Shown here piece after piece: positions 29,484-40,855 of a stretch of DNA of 64,000 bases. The notes below the pieces were generated by a model. The model was given only the letters and a program-made list of their open reading frames with translations, ran no database searches and had not been told where the DNA came from. Origin of the DNA: Kitasatospora indigofera (GTDB lineage Bacteria > Actinomycetota > Actinomycetes > Streptomycetales > Streptomycetaceae); contig NZ_BNBO01000012.1 of assembly GCF_014655955.1 (NCBI RefSeq), forward strand, positions 111,787 to 175,786, given 5' to 3'. Each line of letters opens with the position of its first letter. The first letter of the stretch is position 1. Position numbers and translations under genes: made by a program.

Positions 29484-29520
29484 TGGCACAGAACCTGCGA
29501 TCAGTGGCATGTCTGCCACT
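29484..29520. promoter_or_regulatory. candidate AraC/GlxA operator in divergent promoter region
   Basis: TGGCA occurs at 29484-29488 and 29505-29509, exactly 21 bp apart. The second copy is part of an inverted repeat AGTGGCA/TGCCACT (29503-29509 and 29514-29520). Direct half-sites two helical turns apart are typical for AraC-family dimers. The first copy overlaps the regulator's own -10. Confidence 0.5.
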
Positions 29521-29555
29521 CGTCGGCCCTTCGGGATCCCGGCAGGATCGTCCCT

Positions 29556-30302
29556 GTGAGCAGCACGACGACCACGAACGAGGCGAGCATGAACGAGGCG
29601 ACGATGAACCAGGCGACCGTGAACCAGGCGACCGTGAACCAGGCCGGCACGACCGGGGCCGGCGTGACCGCGACGATCACCGACGGAGCGACCGTGCCCG
29701 GCACCGGTGCCACCACCGACGCACCGGCCGGCCGCACCGCCCGGTACCACGTCCTGACCACCGGCTACACGCTCTCGACCGGCCCCGGTGTGGCCGCCAC
29801 CGTGTCCTACGTGACCGACGGCGACCGGCGGGTGATCGTCGACCCGGGCATGGTGGCCGGGCGCGACCGGATCCTCGGTCCGCTCGCCGAACTGGGGCTC
29901 TCCGCCGACGACATCACCGACGTCGTGCTCAGTCACCACCATCCGGACAACACCATGAACGTCGGCCTGTTCCAGCGGGCCCGGGTGCACGACCACAAGG
30001 CCGAGTACCTGGACGACCAGTGGCTCGACCGGGACGCCGAGGGCCTCCTGCTGAGCCCGTCGTTGAAGCTCATCCGGACCCCCGGGCACAGCGCCGAGGA
30101 CATCACCCTGCTCGCCGGGACGGCCGAGGGCGTGGTCGCGTTCGTCGGCGACCTGTGGTGGCGGCCGAACGGCCCGGTGGTCGACCCGGTCGCGCCCGAC
30201 GCCGCCCGGCTCCGCGCCTCCCGGCTGCGGGTGCTGGCCGGCGCGGACGTCATCGTTCCCGGTCACGGCGCGCCGTTCCCCGCCGCATCCGCACTGCTCT
30301 GA
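29556..30302 (+). CDS. MBL-fold metallo-hydrolase
   Basis: The 248-residue protein carries metallo-beta-lactamase motifs: SHHHPDN (HxHxD type), later TPGHS, FVGDLWW and VPGHG. These ligate two zinc ions in hydrolases such as lactonases and glyoxalase II relatives. GTG 29556 is preceded by AGGA at eight bases. The first 45 residues are a low-complexity NEAT/NQATV pentapeptide repeat, absent from the family, so an internal start cannot be excluded. It is probably controlled by the divergent GlxA-type regulator. Confidence 0.85.
   Translation: MSSTTTTNEASMNEATMNQATVNQATVNQAGTTGAGVTATITDGATVPGTGATTDAPAGRTARYHVLTTGYTLSTGPGVAATVSYVTDGDRRVIVDPGMVAGRDRILGPLAELGLSADDITDVVLSHHHPDNTMNVGLFQRARVHDHKAEYLDDQWLDRDAEGLLLSPSLKLIRTPGHSAEDITLLAGTAEGVVAFVGDLWWRPNGPVVDPVAPDAARLRASRLRVLAGADVIVPGHGAPFPAASALL
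29577..29648 (+). repeat. 15-bp in-frame tandem repeat in metallo-hydrolase N-terminus
   Basis: Four units of AAC(G/C)AGGCGA(G/C)C(A/G)TG-like sequence plus a partial fifth start at 29577. Each encodes N-(E/Q)-A-(S/T)-(M/V), so copy number changes keep the frame. Confidence 0.8.
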
Positions 30303-30411
30303 CGAAGCATCAACTGTTGTCACCCATACCCTGAACCGGCCCCGGCGCCCGGACCGGTGCACCGGGGCGGCGCGGGGACAGCGGCGGGCAGTCCTTCGCC
30401 GGCCCGGACGG

Positions 30412-30939
30412 TCACCGGGAGCGGCGGCCCCCGATCCACTCCGCCAGGGAGAGCAGGGTGGCCTCGACGCTGCCCGCCATGTGGTCCCGCAGGGCGTGCA
30501 GATCCTCGGGGGTGTCACCGAGGACCGGATCGGCGCGCAGCAGCCGCCAGGTCTGCCGGACGATGCTGCCGGCGCCCTGCTCGCAGAACGCCCAGTCCCA
30601 GCGGACGATGCCCTGCTCGGCCCCGCCGACGACGAAGGCGAACGCGGAACCCGGATCGGCCCGCACCACCTCGGACCGGGTGACCCACTCCCGCCCGTCA
30701 CGCCGGTTGCGGCCGCTGAACCATGCGCCGACCCATGGGCCGCCTCCCGGGCCGTACCTGACGGCGTGGGCGCTCGGACTCCACCTCTCGATCAGCGAAA
30801 CGTCGCTGACCAGGGGATACACGGACTCCGGCGGCGCGTCTACCCAACAGCACCGGGTGAAGGTGAAGGGGGTCAGATCGAGGCCGGCCGGCGGACGTCG
30901 CGGGCCGGCCGCGGTGTTGCCGGACGTGGTGATGCTCAT
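30412..30939 (-). CDS. SRPBCC (START-like) family protein
   Basis: The 175-residue protein has the polyketide-cyclase/START-like pattern: DAPPESVYPLVSDVSLIERWSP, then a beta-grip with WVGAWFSGRNRR, SEVVRADPGSAFAFVV and a long C-terminal helix (DHMAGSVEATLLSLAEWI). Members bind hydrophobic ligands in a deep pocket. ATG 30939 has GGGAGAA six bases upstream. It is divergent from an XRE regulator 152 bases away, with an inverted repeat between them. Confidence 0.85.
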   Translation of the reverse strand: MSITTSGNTAAGPRRPPAGLDLTPFTFTRCCWVDAPPESVYPLVSDVSLIERWSPSAHAVRYGPGGGPWVGAWFSGRNRRDGREWVTRSEVVRADPGSAFAFVVGGAEQGIVRWDWAFCEQGAGSIVRQTWRLLRADPVLGDTPEDLHALRDHMAGSVEATLLSLAEWIGGRRSR

Positions 30940-31026
30940 GGCTTCTCCCGAAGGTGAGGACGGCACAGGGGTGGTGGGGCGGGGGTGACACGACTCAGCG
31001 TGGGGGCCGGCACGGGGAGCAGCCAG

Positions 31027-31054
31027 ACCCTGCGGATCCGTACCCCCGCAGGGT
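31027..31054. promoter_or_regulatory. inverted repeat in SRPBCC/XRE divergent region
   Basis: ACCCTGCGG (31027-31035) and CCGCAGGGT (31046-31054) form a perfect 9+9 inverted repeat with ten bases between. It lies between the divergent starts and is a candidate operator for the XRE regulator. Confidence 0.45.
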
Positions 31055-31078
31055 GCGGCACGGCCCGGTGGCGCTGCG

Positions 31079-31084
31079 CATACT
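31079..31084 (+). promoter_or_regulatory. -10 element for leaderless XRE regulator gene
   Basis: CATACT ends seven bases before the ATG at 31092, and no ribosome site is present, consistent with a leaderless transcript. Confidence 0.4.
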
Positions 31085-31091
31085 CGGTGCC

Positions 31092-31991
31092 ATGAACAAG
31101 CACGGGCAGCTCGCCGACTTCCTCCAGGCACGCCGGGGCCTGCTGCTCCCCGGGGATGTCGGGCTGCGGACCTACGGCGAGCGGCGCCGGGTGCCGGGAC
31201 TGCGGCGGGAGGAGCTGGCGATGCTCGCGGGCATCAGCGCGCCCTACTACGCCCGGCTTGAGCAGGGCCAGTCGCGCAACGCCTCGCCCGAAGTGCTGGA
31301 CGCCATCGCGACCGCCCTGCGCCTGGGCGAGTCCGAGCGGGCCCATCTGCACGAACTCGCCCGTACCCCGAAGCGGGGCAACGCCGCACCCCGTCCCCGG
31401 CCCGAGCACGTCACCCCGGCCACCAGCGCCTTGCTGGCGGCCCTCGAAGGCACACCCGCCGTCGTCCTGGGCCGCCGTGGCGACGTGCTGGCCTGGAACG
31501 CACAGGGCCACGCGCTGTTCGCCGGCCACGTCGACCGGGGCAGCCCCGCCGAACCGGGCCGCCGGCCGAACATGGCGAGGCTGGTGTTCCTCGACGCCCA
31601 CACCCGGGAGCTCTACACGGATTGGCCCAGCAAGGCCAGGGCGGTGGTCGGCAACCTGCGCCTCACCGCCGGCCGGCATCCGGAGGATCCGCTGCTGGCC
31701 GGTCTCGTCGGTGAACTGACCATGCGCAGCCCGGAGTTCGCCACCTTGTGGGCCGACCACCGGATCCTGGCCTGCGATGTCGCCGACTACGCGATGCACC
31801 ACCCCACGGTCGGGCCCCTGACCGTCACCCAGCAGACGCTCCAGAGCCCGCAGGGAACCGGACCGGCCGTGGTGGTCGCCACGGCCGCCCCCGGGTCCCC
31901 GTCGGCGGCGGCCCTCAGCCTCCTGGCCCAGGCCGGCGGGGCGAGCGAGGCGGTCCGGCCCCGCAGGGGCGCCGGCTCCCGCCCCTCCTGA
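31092..31991 (+). CDS. XRE-family regulator with MmyB-like ligand domain
   Basis: The 299-residue protein starts with an XRE helix-turn-helix (LRREELAMLAGISAPYYARLEQGQSRNASPEVLDAIATAL). A MmyB-like PAS-type ligand-binding domain follows (AALEGTPAVVLGRRGDVLAWNAQGHALF ... ADHRILACDVADYAMHHPTVGPLTV). Proteins of this layout are common in actinomycetes beside the genes they control, here the divergent SRPBCC gene. The MmyB-type pocket is thought to bind lipids or small aromatics. It begins leaderless after CATACT. Confidence 0.9.
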   Translation: MNKHGQLADFLQARRGLLLPGDVGLRTYGERRRVPGLRREELAMLAGISAPYYARLEQGQSRNASPEVLDAIATALRLGESERAHLHELARTPKRGNAAPRPRPEHVTPATSALLAALEGTPAVVLGRRGDVLAWNAQGHALFAGHVDRGSPAEPGRRPNMARLVFLDAHTRELYTDWPSKARAVVGNLRLTAGRHPEDPLLAGLVGELTMRSPEFATLWADHRILACDVADYAMHHPTVGPLTVTQQTLQSPQGTGPAVVVATAAPGSPSAAALSLLAQAGGASEAVRPRRGAGSRPS

Positions 31992-32079
31992 CCCGGGAGA
32001 CCCCGAACACCGAGGCCGAGCAGCTCGGCACACCCCTGGCTGCGGCCTGCCCGCACGCCGGACCACAGGGAAGGACCCC

Positions 32080-33054
32080 ATGCTCAAGCGCATCAGCCTG
32101 ATCGCCACCGCCGCGGTGACTGCCGCAACAGCCGTCGCCACGGCCCTCCCGGCCGACGCCACCCCGGTGGCGCGGAAGCCCCTGAGCCACGTCCGGATCA
32201 CCAATCACTTCGACCTGGTCGCGGGCCAAATGCCGGAGAACATCGCCCTGTTGCCCGACGGCACGGCCGACGTGACCTTCGCCGGCAGCCGCCAGATCGC
32301 CCGGATCACGCCGGGCGGCAGCACCCGCGTCCTGGCGACCCTGCCCGCGCCCGCCGACGGCGGCACCAGCACCCCCGTCCTCGGCTTCGCCCTGGCCACC
32401 GGCATCGTCCGGGCCGCGGACGGAAGCACGTACGCGCTGTACGCGACCGGCACCGCCGACCTGACGGGCCTGTGGCGTCTGACCCCCGGCAAGGCACCCG
32501 AGCGGATCGCCGCACTGCCCCCGGACGGTCTGCCCAACGGCCTGGCACTGGACCCGCACAACGAGCGGCTCTACATCACCGACTCGGTACTAGGCACCGT
32601 CTGGACCGTCCCCCTCTCCGGCGGCCGGCCCACCGCCTGGTCGGCCGCGCCGGAGCTCGCCCCGGCCGGCTTCCTCGGGGCCAACGGCGCGAAGGTCCAC
32701 AACGGCGCACTCTGGGTCACCAACCTCGACCAGGGCACGCTCGTCCGCATCCCGATCCGGCCCGGCAACCGGGCGGGAGTGCCGCAGGTGCGGGCGACCG
32801 GACTGGCCGGTATCGACGACTTCACCTTCACCGGCCCCGGCGACGAGGCGCTCGCCACCCTCAACGCCCCCAACCAGGTCGTGCTGATCCGGCCCGACGG
32901 CACCAGCACCACCGTGCTGACCGCCGCCGACGGACTCCAGAACCCCACCTCCGTCGCTCTGCGCGGATCGGAGGTGTACGTCCTCAACGCCGCCTACACC
33001 ACGGGCAAGGACCCGAACCTCCTGCTCGCCCACCTGCCCGGCCGGCACCGCTGA
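32080..33054 (+). CDS. secreted SMP-30/gluconolactonase-like beta-propeller protein
   Basis: The 324-residue protein has a Sec signal peptide (MLKRISLIATAAVTAATAVA, cleaved near residue 27). Repeated beta-propeller blades follow: ENIALLPDGTADVTFAGSRQIARI, LPNGLALDPHNERLYITDSVLGTVW, and GANGAKVHNGALWVTNLDQGTLVRI. These resemble SMP-30/strictosidine-synthase-like six-blade propellers. The role outside the cell is unknown; relatives act on lactones or simply bind ligands. GGAAGGA is placed six bases before the ATG. It follows the XRE gene by 88 bases on the same strand. Confidence 0.82.
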   Translation: MLKRISLIATAAVTAATAVATALPADATPVARKPLSHVRITNHFDLVAGQMPENIALLPDGTADVTFAGSRQIARITPGGSTRVLATLPAPADGGTSTPVLGFALATGIVRAADGSTYALYATGTADLTGLWRLTPGKAPERIAALPPDGLPNGLALDPHNERLYITDSVLGTVWTVPLSGGRPTAWSAAPELAPAGFLGANGAKVHNGALWVTNLDQGTLVRIPIRPGNRAGVPQVRATGLAGIDDFTFTGPGDEALATLNAPNQVVLIRPDGTSTTVLTAADGLQNPTSVALRGSEVYVLNAAYTTGKDPNLLLAHLPGRHR

Positions 33055-33207
33055 GGGTCGCCCGGTCATCGGGCCTTCGGAAGGCGGGGGCGGAAGCGAG
33101 CCCACCCGCAGAACAGGCCGACGGTCGGCGACCGGCCGTGGACCAGCCGAACGCCCCGGCCTTCGCGCGCAGCGTCCGGAGAGCGACGGCGAGGGCCGGT
33201 GCCGTCC

Positions 33208-33241
33208 GGAAGGCCTCTCGGCCGGTGCCGAGAGGCCTTCC
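33208..33241. terminator. terminator downstream of SMP-30-like gene
   Basis: A 15-bp perfect stem (33208-33222 with 33227-33241) with a CGGT loop lies 150 bases beyond the stop codon and before the xylan locus. Confidence 0.7.
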
Positions 33242-33328
33242 CCTGCACAGCGGCCGAGGCCGAATGCGGCATCAAGGCGGACACTTCGCCGGAGCGACGC
33301 CCCCAGTGCGATGCCGTGTCGATCGCTG

Positions 33329-33346
33329 CGAAACTCGAAACTTTCG
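33329..33346. promoter_or_regulatory. CGAAAC/TTTCG xylanase-type element
   Basis: CGAAACTCGAAACTTTCG contains a direct CGAAACT repeat ending in the near-palindrome CGAAACTTTCG (33336-33346). Similar CGAAA...TTTCG elements are known upstream of Streptomyces xylanase genes. Confidence 0.45.
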
Positions 33347-33478
33347 ACCATCCGCTGCTCCAGTTTTCATCCGCGAGGCAGGAAGATCGCGGGAAATGGA
33401 CCAGATGACGGCTAAGTTCATGAACCAGCAACGACCGTTGATCACCTGACCAGCGGCTCCTCGAACACAGTCGTGGCG

Positions 33479-33506
33479 ATACTTTCGGCGTTTCGACCGA
33501 AAGTAT
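33479..33506. promoter_or_regulatory. 10+10 inverted repeat with TTTCGG/CCGAAA core
   Basis: ATACTTTCGG (33479-33488) and CCGAAAGTAT (33497-33506) are perfect reverse complements with eight bases (CGTTTCGA) between. TTGACA follows immediately. The core resembles the element 140 bases upstream, so both may bind one regulator. Confidence 0.5.
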
Positions 33507-33730
33507 TGACAGTCTGTCGGGCGCGGGCCAACCTGGTCGCCGTCGACAAGTCCGAACGGGCTCGGATTCAGGGCGCACCACCAATCAGCCTCAGAGACAA
33601 GGACGTTGGTGATGAGTCGGCCACCCGCACCACCATGCGGCGCCGTCCGGCCGACCCGCCCCCGGCCGTCGTCGGCGGCGCAGGGCTTGGCCCACCCCCA
33701 CCCCACTCATCGGCAGGACGGATCACTCTT

Positions 33731-34036
33731 GTGAACTTCCCCACCCCAAGAACCGCAGGAACCGCCGCCCTCGACGAACGGCCGGCAAGGCCTCGCGTCT
33801 CCTCGTACCGGCCCTCGCGTCCGTGGCGATCCTGCCCGGCACCGCCGACGCCGCGACCGTCACCACGAACCGGACCGGCACCGACGGCGGATACTTCCAC
33901 TCGTTCTGGAGCGAGGGCACCGGCGCGGCCTCGATGTCCTCGTCGCCACCCCCGACGGCGCGGGCAACACCTGGGGCATGACCTCATGAAAAACGGCAGC
34001 ACCACCTGGCCGACGGCCTCCTGCAGCCTGAGCTGA
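33731..34036 (+). pseudogene. GH11 xylanase remnant, frameshifted and truncated
   Basis: In one frame (codons from 33739 to the TGA at 33979) a twin-Arg-rich leader and hydrophobic core (LLVPALASVAILPGTADA) run into ATVTTNRTGTDGGYFHSFW. This matches the mature N-terminus of Streptomyces GH11 xylanases, which begin (A/D)T..TTNQTGT..GY.YSFWTD. The catalytic Glu residues, normally 80 or more residues further on, are absent because the frame ends after about 20 more codons. The only nearby start, GTG 33731, is in another frame that ends at 34036. It is a dead relic of a second xylanase beside the intact GH10 gene. Confidence 0.7.
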
Positions 34037-34061
34037 CGGCCGTCCGCCGCCGCGCAAAGCA

Positions 34062-34090
34062 TTGACAACGCGCCTCGCCTGTCAGAGATT
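34062..34090 (+). promoter_or_regulatory. putative promoter of GH10 xylanase gene
   Basis: TTGACA (34062-34067) and GAGATT (34085-34090) are 17 bases apart. The -10 has the same GAGANT form as the one upstream of the GH3 gene. The LacI-type operator follows about 34 bases later. Confidence 0.5.
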
Positions 34091-34123
34091 TGCCTGCACA
34101 CGGCGGGAGTGCTCAGCAGAAAT

Positions 34124-35848
<1,725 letters not shown>

Positions 35849-36087
35849 GCTGAGCCGAGCCGGGGCGGGTACTTCCGCCGCCCCCTCCGCCCCGTCGGGA
35901 AGGCCGCCGCGAGCCACCTGGGACCGTGACACGCCCCGTACCGCGACGCGGCCCGACGAAGACCACGGCGGCCCGGACAGCCCGCGGGCCGGCACGGGTC
36001 CGGGGCTCTTGAAGTCCTGCCGGCAAGGCGGGGACCCTCACGCCGGCCGATCGGCAATTCCGGACGTGCCGCCACGGCGGCCAAAAT

Positions 36088-37584
<1,497 letters not shown>

Positions 37585-37927
37585 CCCGCCCGCTCAACGG
37601 TGACCCGGACCGGGTGCGGCCCGCCCGCGCCTGAACGAGCGGTTCACGGCGCGGACGGCTCGGCCCGCTGACCGACACTCACCGCTTCGGGGAACCCCGG
37701 CCCACGCCGGCCGGGGTTCCCCGTCTTCGTGGACTTCCTCGCGGTACGGACCGAGGCACCACGACGGCACTCCTCTCGCTCCTTGGGAAGCGTCAGTTGC
37801 GGACCACCGGGGCCGCCCGGTTCACCAGCCCCCTCGACCGAAAGGCACCGATGAAGTCCGCCGACCGCGCGATGCTTCGGCTTCCTGCGGCAGTCCACCG
37901 GAGGGCGGGCCGGGGCGGCACGTCCGG
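37585..37927. other. spacer between GH62 gene and Gfo/Idh/MocA gene
   Basis: It contains a strong terminator (37688-37723) and otherwise no gene; the two flanking genes converge here. Confidence 0.5.
37688..37723. terminator. terminator of the xylan locus
   Basis: A 15-bp perfect stem (37688-37702 with 37709-37723) with a six-base loop is followed by TCTTCGT, about 100 bases after the GH62 stop. Confidence 0.8.
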
Positions 37928-39049
37928 TCAGGCTGTCGCCAGGGCGGATTCGATGCTGCGGTGCCGGGCGGCCCCGTGCGCGAAATCGGGTACCGCCGTG
38001 GTGCCCTCGCGCAGGTCGTCCAGGAACTGCTGGTAGGCGTGGGCGACCGCGTAGAACGGCGCGTCGGCGCGGGGGTCCAGGTGCGGGACGCGAACGTAGG
38101 ATTCCGGCACAGCCAGGGGAGCGAGTCCGGGGGACGTTCCGCGGCCGCCTTCGAGGGTGACCGGGCTGAGCTGGAGATGGCCGGTCGGGGCGGTGAGGAC
38201 GAGGTCGCCCTCGGTGCCGTTGATCTCCCAGCGGAAGTTGGTGCCCCGGGACATGCCTCCGCGGTAGTGGAAGGTGACCACCCCGCCGCCCGGCAGCCGC
38301 CCGGAGGCCACCACCTGGTCCGCTGCGGTCATCGGCACGGGCAGTCCGCTCCCGGTGTCCACGGCCGACGTACGCCGCGACGCGAGGTGGATCCGCAGGC
38401 CCTCGGGCTCGCCCAGGACGGACGCGAGTCCGTCGAGGGTGTGGCTGAAGGGAATCGTCAGCAGTGTCGCACCGTTGGCGGCGTCGAGCACGTAGTGATC
38501 GCCGGGCCGGACGGTAGCGCCCCAGGCACCGCCGGAGCCGACGACCGTCGTGGACAGCACCTCCCCCACGTAGCCGTCGGCCACGAGATCCCGCACGTGG
38601 GCGAGGGCCGGATGCGACCGCGCCTGCAGTCCGACGACGGTCGGCACGGCGCGGCCGCACGCCTGCCGCGCCATGTCCTCGGCCTCCGCGAGCCCGTTGC
38701 CCAGCGGCCACTCGCACAGCACGCTCTTGCCGGCGCTCAGCGCCGTCCGGACCAGCTCCCGGTGGTGCGGCACCTTCACCGCCACGACCACGAGGTCCAC
38801 CTCTTCGCAGGCGGCCAGTTCGGCCGCCGTCCCGAAGGTTCGAGAGACACCGTGCCGCTGCCCGGAGCGCTCCGCCGACTGTTTCGAACTCGTGCTCAAG
38901 GCCTTCAACTCGTAACCCGGGACGGCGCGCAGGGCCGGCAGGTGAGAGCGCTCGGCCCAGCTGCCGTGCGCCCCGAGTCCGATGATCCCCACTCCGATCG
39001 GCTTCTCGGACCGGACCAGCTCGGCCAGCGGTGACTCAGATGTGTTCAC
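37928..39049 (-). CDS. Gfo/Idh/MocA-family oxidoreductase
   Basis: The 373-residue protein has the N-terminal NAD(P) motif GVGIIGLGAHGSWAERSHL and the conserved SVLCEWPLGNGLAEAEDM segment; EWP replaces the usual EKP, so the Lys of that motif is missing. The C-terminal dimerisation/substrate domain includes the G-T-NFRWEINGTEGDL strand found in galactose-1-dehydrogenase-like members. It probably oxidises a sugar. The GTG at 39049 begins MNTSESPLAELV; the upstream frame is not conserved. Proximity to hemicellulases suggests pentose use, which is inference. Confidence 0.85.
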   Translation of the reverse strand: MNTSESPLAELVRSEKPIGVGIIGLGAHGSWAERSHLPALRAVPGYELKALSTSSKQSAERSGQRHGVSRTFGTAAELAACEEVDLVVVAVKVPHHRELVRTALSAGKSVLCEWPLGNGLAEAEDMARQACGRAVPTVVGLQARSHPALAHVRDLVADGYVGEVLSTTVVGSGGAWGATVRPGDHYVLDAANGATLLTIPFSHTLDGLASVLGEPEGLRIHLASRRTSAVDTGSGLPVPMTAADQVVASGRLPGGGVVTFHYRGGMSRGTNFRWEINGTEGDLVLTAPTGHLQLSPVTLEGGRGTSPGLAPLAVPESYVRVPHLDPRADAPFYAVAHAYQQFLDDLREGTTAVPDFAHGAARHRSIESALATA

Positions 39050-39260
39050 GATGCGCAGCCTGTTCTCTGTGTGTGGACGGGCCCAGGAGATCCGCACCCG
39101 GTGGGCGGGATCGGTGCGTGCGGGTCGGCGGGTGATGCCGCGGACGGGTGTGAAGCACACGGTGGTGTCGCAGGTGCCGTGACCGCCGGCCAGGCTTCAC
39201 GGTGCGTGCCGGCGCGGACCAGGCCGCTGGAGGCCGCGAAGTCCGGCCGGCCGCCGGCGG

Positions 39261-40292
39261 TCAGTTCCGTGCGCCGACGGCCGGGCTCGGGCCGCGCTCG
39301 CTGTCCAGCAGAGCCATGAGGGGTGCGGCGTAGCGGGTGCCGGCCACCGCATCGGCCGGGACGGCCTCGTCGATCGTGCGGAGGTCCGCGTCCGACAGGG
39401 CGACGTCGGCCGCGGACAGGGCCTCCTCGATGCGGTGGGGTCGGCGGGTGCCCAGGACGGCCACGACGGTGCCGCGTTCAGGGCTCTGCGCGATGACCCA
39501 GGCGGTGGCGAGTTGCGCGACGCTGATGCCGCGCGCGTCGGCCAGCGGCCGCAGCCGTTCGACGAGGGCGAGGTTCGTGGCGAGGTTGTCGGGGTGGAAC
39601 CGGGGCAGCCAGTGGGCGCGCGGGTCGTCTCCGGCGGGGTGTCGGTAGGTGCCGGTGAGCAGGCCGTGCGCGAGGATCCCGTAGGCGGTGACGCCGATCC
39701 CCAGCTCGCGGCAGGTGTCCAGGATGCCGTTGGCCTCGGGGTCACGGCTGAACAGGGAGTATTCGATCTGCACATCGCAGATCGGGTGCACGGCGTGGGC
39801 ACGGCGGATGGTCTCGGGCCCCACCTCGGAGAGCCCGACGTGCCGCACGTACCCGGCCCGGACCAGCTCGGAGATCGCGCCGATCGTGTCCTCGACCGGG
39901 GTGTCGGGGGCGAGCCGGGCGGGGCGGTAGATGTCGATGTGGTCGGTGTCCAGGCGGCGCAGCGAGTAGGCGAGCGCGTTCTTCACGTGGGCGGGACGGC
40001 CCTCGATGCCGACGAAGGATCCGTCGGGGCCGCGCAGACCGCCGAACTTGACGCTCAGCAGTGCCTTCTCGCGATCGCCGGCGCGCAGGGCGCGGCGGAC
40101 GAGGTCCTCGTTGTGGCCCATGCCGTAGAAGTCGGCGGTGTCGAGGAGAGTGACGCCGGCGTCGAGGGCCGTGCGGATCGTGGCGATGGCGTCGGCCTCG
40201 TCGGCGGGCGCGGTGTGGTCGGACATGCCGGCGCAGCCCAGTGCGAGGGGGAGGACCTGCGGGCCACCGGTTCCCAGGGGTCGGGTTTGCAC
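39261..40292 (-). CDS. aldo/keto reductase
   Basis: The 343-residue protein follows the AKR barrel pattern: RPLGTGGPQVLPLALGCAGMS, LLDTADFYGMGHNEDLVRRAL with the catalytic Asp and Tyr, VKFGG with the Lys, and the C-terminal NADPH site GTRRPHRIEEAL. The usual DLYxxH loop reads DIYRPARLAP, so the conserved His is replaced. CAGGAGA precedes the GTG start. It is divergent from a MarR regulator whose two operator copies cover its promoter. Confidence 0.9.
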   Translation of the reverse strand: MQTRPLGTGGPQVLPLALGCAGMSDHTAPADEADAIATIRTALDAGVTLLDTADFYGMGHNEDLVRRALRAGDREKALLSVKFGGLRGPDGSFVGIEGRPAHVKNALAYSLRRLDTDHIDIYRPARLAPDTPVEDTIGAISELVRAGYVRHVGLSEVGPETIRRAHAVHPICDVQIEYSLFSRDPEANGILDTCRELGIGVTAYGILAHGLLTGTYRHPAGDDPRAHWLPRFHPDNLATNLALVERLRPLADARGISVAQLATAWVIAQSPERGTVVAVLGTRRPHRIEEALSAADVALSDADLRTIDEAVPADAVAGTRYAAPLMALLDSERGPSPAVGARN

Positions 40293-40364
40293 GGTTTCTC
40301 CTGCGGGGCGAGAAGGGTGAACGCCGCCGACAGGGGGCTGCCGAGGGCGCGGCCACCTGTTAGC

Positions 40365-40407
40365 GTTGACATCTCAACACTAAGAAGAGGCGCGTTGATA
40401 TGTCAAC
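40365..40407. promoter_or_regulatory. two MarR operator copies over divergent promoters
   Basis: GTTGA-N4-TCAAC occurs at 40365-40378 and 40394-40407, 29 bp apart. The start ATG of the MarR gene (40400) lies in the spacer of the second copy. On the minus strand TTGACA (40406-40401) and TAGTGT (40382-40377), 18 bases apart, form the aldo/keto reductase promoter, fully covered by the operators. Confidence 0.7.
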
Positions 40408-40855
40408 ATCCGACGGAGGGGCCGCCGCGCCGGACGGGGCCAAGACCGACGCCGCGTACGAACCGGTCGACTTCTGGAGCGCCTTCAAGCGCGCCCACGA
40501 GGTCGTCCGGGCCCGCGTGATCGCGGACACCGCCGAGGCGGCGGGCCTGTCCGAACCGGACCTGGCGATCCTCGCCAACCTCAACAAGGCGGGCGGCAGC
40601 CTGCGCCAGAGCGAGCTCGCCGCGTCCCTCGGCTGGGACCGCACCCGCATCTCCCACCAGCTCACCCGCATGGGCAACCGCGGACTCGTCGCCCGCGAAC
40701 GCGCCGGCGGCGTCACCGTCACCCTCACCGACACCGGACGCGCGGCCATCACCGACGTACAGCCCGGCCTGGACGCCGCGGTACGCCGCCACCTCACCGA
40801 CCAGCTCTCCGCGCAGGAGATCGAGACCCTGAGCTCCGTGTTCCGCCGGCTGTAG
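40400..40855 (+). CDS. MarR-family transcriptional regulator
   Basis: The 151-residue protein has a winged helix (LRQSELAASLGWDRTRISHQLTRMGNRGLVARERAGGVTVTLTDTGRAAI) flanked by dimerisation helices, the MarR plan. It has no ribosome site upstream, and its own operator overlaps the start codon. Autorepression together with repression of the divergent aldo/keto reductase is the likely mode. The ligand is unknown. Confidence 0.9.
   Translation: MSTSDGGAAAPDGAKTDAAYEPVDFWSAFKRAHEVVRARVIADTAEAAGLSEPDLAILANLNKAGGSLRQSELAASLGWDRTRISHQLTRMGNRGLVARERAGGVTVTLTDTGRAAITDVQPGLDAAVRRHLTDQLSAQEIETLSSVFRRL

Larger units (their letters stand above)
33242..33730. other. regulatory stretch upstream of GH11 remnant
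   Basis: No gene is supported. It is AT-richer than its surroundings from about 33320 to 33520 and carries two CGAAA/TTTCG-type palindromes. It looks like the former promoter region of the broken xylanase. Confidence 0.45.
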
